Assembly (NCBI GenBank): GCA_023391315.1 | Contig: JAEWBD010000121.1 | Coordinates: 1 to 7,960, forward strand | Direction: 5' to 3' | Source: Bacteroidota bacterium | GTDB lineage: Bacteria > Bacteroidota > Bacteroidia > Chitinophagales > Chitinophagaceae | Length of the DNA: 7,960 nucleotides | Shown: piece after piece, positions 6,833 through 7,960 of the stretch | Layout of the letters: each line of letters begins with the position of its first letter | Numbering within the stretch: position 1 is the stretch's first letter | Notes under the pieces: model-generated | What the model was told of the DNA's origin: nothing | The model's input: only the letters and a program-made list of their open reading frames with translations | Database searches by the model: none | Program-made: the position numbers and the translations under genes

Positions 6833-6933
6833 GCATCTTTTAATGCTGCATGCTTTGTAATTATTACCGGTAAAACCGGCACTTGTGTGTATAGATTTTT
6901 CATAGCATCTTTGCGGGGTTCAGTCATGCTGCA
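6833..6933 (+). repeat. Paired direct repeats GCATCTTT ... ATGCTGCA
   Basis: GCATCTTT at 6833-6840 is followed 2 bp later by ATGCTGCA at 6843-6850. The same two octamers recur in the same order at 6905-6912 and 6926-6933, now 13 bp apart. The second GCATCTTT overlaps the candidate -7 element of the downstream gene. This could be a regulator binding pair or a degenerate duplication. Confidence 0.45.
6883..6913 (+). promoter_or_regulatory. Candidate promoter for the 49-residue protein gene and possibly the permease
   Basis: TTGTG at 6883-6887 could be the -33 element. CATCTTTG at 6906-6913 matches the TAnnTTTG -7 consensus except at its first base, with an 18-bp gap between the two. Transcription would start near 6920, giving a leader of about 60 nt before the ATG at 6979. 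Confidence 0.4.
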
Positions 6934-6978
6934 AATCTTTCCGATTTTAAAACGCAGCTCCAAAACAATAAACCATAC

Positions 6979-7128
6979 ATGCATTCAAGAAGGAAAATTG
7001 GTTTTTTAATGCTCATCATTATTGGTGTTGTAATTGGCTTTGCCATTAAAAATGTAAAGATCGGTTTGATCATCGGGCTTATACTCGGCCTTTTTGCCGG
7101 CAGCCTGGGCAGCAAAACCAAAGAATAG
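6979..7128 (+). CDS. Small two-helix membrane protein (49 residues)
   Basis: A short open frame of 49 codons plus TAG, too short for usual length cut-offs. It begins with the basic stretch MHSRRK. Two hydrophobic helices follow: about residues 7-23 (IGFLMLIIIGVVIGFAI) and about 28-43 (IGLIIGLILGLFAGSL), joined by a short basic turn (KNVK, 24-27). The C-terminus is GSKTKE. Basic residues at the start, in the turn and at the tail, with regular Gly spacing in both helices (G8, G16, G20; G29, G33, G37, G41), fit a tightly packed helical hairpin in the inner membrane. No known family is recognised. The A/T-rich leader and a candidate promoter upstream support it, as does the 52-bp terminator-free gap to the permease, which suggests co-transcription. 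Function is unknown; regulation or stabilisation of the permease is only a guess. Confidence 0.7.
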   Translation: MHSRRKIGFLMLIIIGVVIGFAIKNVKIGLIIGLILGLFAGSLGSKTKE

Positions 7129-7129
7129 G

Positions 7130-7162
7130 TTTGTATTAATAATTGCCAATTCCTTATTTTCA
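7130..7162 (+). promoter_or_regulatory. Weak candidate internal promoter of the permease gene
   Basis: TTTG at 7130-7133 and TATTTTCA at 7155-7162 have a 21-bp gap, which is acceptable for a Bacteroidota promoter. The -7 match is partial: four of the six defined positions. The permease could instead be read from the promoter ahead of the 49-residue gene. Confidence 0.2.
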
Positions 7163-7180
7163 CTGTACAAAATCAATTGC

Positions 7181-7960
7181 ATGAGTCATCCGCTTTTCCG
7201 TACAAAAAAGATTGACAAAATTTTGCACGATGCCAAAACAATGGCCGACGATCACCATGGCGGTGCAGGCCTTAAGCGGGTGCTTACCATGCGCGACCTT
7301 ACTTTTTTTGGTATTGCAGCCATCATTGGCGCCGGCAGTTTCAGCAGCTTGGGCATGGCGGTTTTTTCGGGCGGGCCGGGCGTTGTAGTGCTCTTTATTA
7401 TCTGCGGCATTGCCTGCGGCTTTACAGCTTTATGCTATTCTGAATTTGCCAGCCGCATACCTGTTGCCGGCAGCGCTTACACCTATGCTTATGCATCGTT
7501 TGGAGAGTTGTTTGCCTGGATAATAGGCTGGGCTTTAATTATGGAATATTCCATCGGTAATATTTATGTAGCCTTTTCATGGAGCGATTATTTTACCAGC
7601 TTTCTGCATAAAATAAATATTCATATTCCCGATTATTTAACCTGCAGCTACCGGGAAGCGCATAATATAGCTGTTGCTTTTGCAAACAACCCGGGCCAGG
7701 CAGCAACCGGCTCAACAAACGAATTATTGAATGCGTGGAATACAGCACCGGTAGTTGCCGGTTTAAGAATAATATTTGACCTGCCTGCCATTATTATCAA
7801 CCTCCTGATTACCTGCCTGGTGTACCGCGGTATAAAAGAAAGCCGCAACTTCAGCAATGCCATGGTGGTGCTTAAACTCTCTATTGTTTTGCTCGTGATT
7901 ATAGTGGGCGGTTATATGATATTTCATGATGATCTTACGGCTAACTGGCATCCTGTAAAC
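7181..7960 (+). CDS. APC-superfamily amino-acid permease (CAT/YfnA-like), 3'-truncated
   Basis: First 260 residues of an inner-membrane amino-acid transporter of the APC superfamily, closest by eye to the cationic amino acid transporter (CAT/YfnA) group. It starts at the ATG at 7181 and is open to the window edge. The cytoplasmic N-terminus is FRTKKIDKILHDAK...GLKRVLTMRDL, followed by helix 1, FFGIAAIIGAGSFSSLG (43-58). Its GAGSF replaces the usual GAGIF of the unwound substrate-binding segment. Further family matches are CYSEFASRIPVAGSAYTYAYASFGELFAWIIGW (85-117), MEYSIGNIYVAFSWSDYF (121-138), and the loop NWHPVN at 255-260, which in relatives precedes a further transmembrane helix. At 117-118 it reads W-A where relatives often have W-D. 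A loop of about 45 residues (144-190) contains two Cys-poor, Asn/Ala-rich stretches and looks longer than in short family members. The 49-residue membrane gene lies 52 bp upstream. Substrate cannot be fixed from this part. Confidence 0.93.
   Translation, partial: MSHPLFRTKKIDKILHDAKTMADDHHGGAGLKRVLTMRDLTFFGIAAIIGAGSFSSLGMAVFSGGPGVVVLFIICGIACGFTALCYSEFASRIPVAGSAYTYAYASFGELFAWIIGWALIMEYSIGNIYVAFSWSDYFTSFLHKINIHIPDYLTCSYREAHNIAVAFANNPGQAATGSTNELLNAWNTAPVVAGLRIIFDLPAIIINLLITCLVYRGIKESRNFSNAMVVLKLSIVLLVIIVGGYMIFHDDLTANWHPVN

Larger units (their letters stand above)
6693..6978. other. Intergenic region, 286 bp, no gene found
   Basis: No open frame with coding character is visible on either strand. 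The stretch holds GTTTAAAC (6704-6711), an inverted repeat CCGGT-AAA-ACCGG (6867-6879), and two paired direct repeats, GCATCTTT and ATGCTGCA (6833-6850 and 6905-6933). Phrases such as TTCTGCGGATATAAATTATCACAGATGAAA near 6800 look like a decayed interspersed repeat, but this is only an impression. No clear terminator follows the lipoprotein gene. Confidence 0.6.

Noticed and set aside
6924..7163. 79-residue minus-strand open frame over the small membrane gene
   Set aside because: It is the antisense of the hydrophobic plus-strand gene, with no family match and no leader or promoter; the plus-strand frame has clear membrane-protein structure.
7648..7951. Minus-strand open frames opposite the permease
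   Set aside because: They lie fully antisense to a well-matched permease coding region and show no domain of their own.

Overview
The window looks like chromosomal DNA from a member of the Bacteroidota, most likely Chitinophagaceae-like. This rests on several signs seen in the sequence. It is AT-rich. None of the genes has a recognisable Shine-Dalgarno sequence; start codons are instead preceded by A/T-rich leaders. Two upstream regions carry a perfect TAnnTTTG -7 element, the Bacteroidota-type promoter. The gene families also fit: a PorT-type outer-membrane barrel, an exported tandem-PDZ protein, a heavy-metal-associated (HMA) protein with a Cys-Cys tail, a large exported PIG-L protein and a small lipoprotein. 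The genus cannot be fixed from this sequence alone.

Layout. The 3' part of a Cys-type glutathione peroxidase (1-404, +) converges on an outer-membrane beta-barrel gene (517-1260, -), with a strong bidirectional terminator between them (421-463). A 183-bp divergent region separates the barrel gene from an exported protein with two PDZ domains (1444-2445, +), which has its own terminator (2462-2504). Next come a DinB-like four-helix protein (2581-3096, +), a small periplasmic HMA-domain protein (3170-3514, +) with its own promoter and terminator, and an 839-residue exported PIG-L deacetylase with a ThuA/amidotransferase-like C-terminal domain (3600-6119, +). Downstream lie a short lipoprotein (6294-6692, +), a repeat-bearing 286-bp gap, a 49-residue two-helix membrane protein (6979-7128, +), and the first 260 codons of an APC-superfamily amino-acid permease (7181 to the window end, +).

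How the genes fit together. Most genes appear to be separate transcription units, judged by terminators or gaps, so this is not one coherent operon. A shared theme is the cell envelope: at least seven of the nine products have a signal peptide, a lipobox or membrane segments. The peroxidase and the HMA protein point to stress and metal handling. Only the 49-residue protein and the permease are plausibly co-transcribed, with 52 bp and no terminator between them. I see no mobile element, CRISPR array, RNA gene, phage gene or defence system. The more notable points are the small membrane gene, a DinB-like protein that seems to lack a metal-binding His, the PIG-L/ThuA-like fusion without a cysteine nucleophile, and paired direct repeats at 6833-6933.
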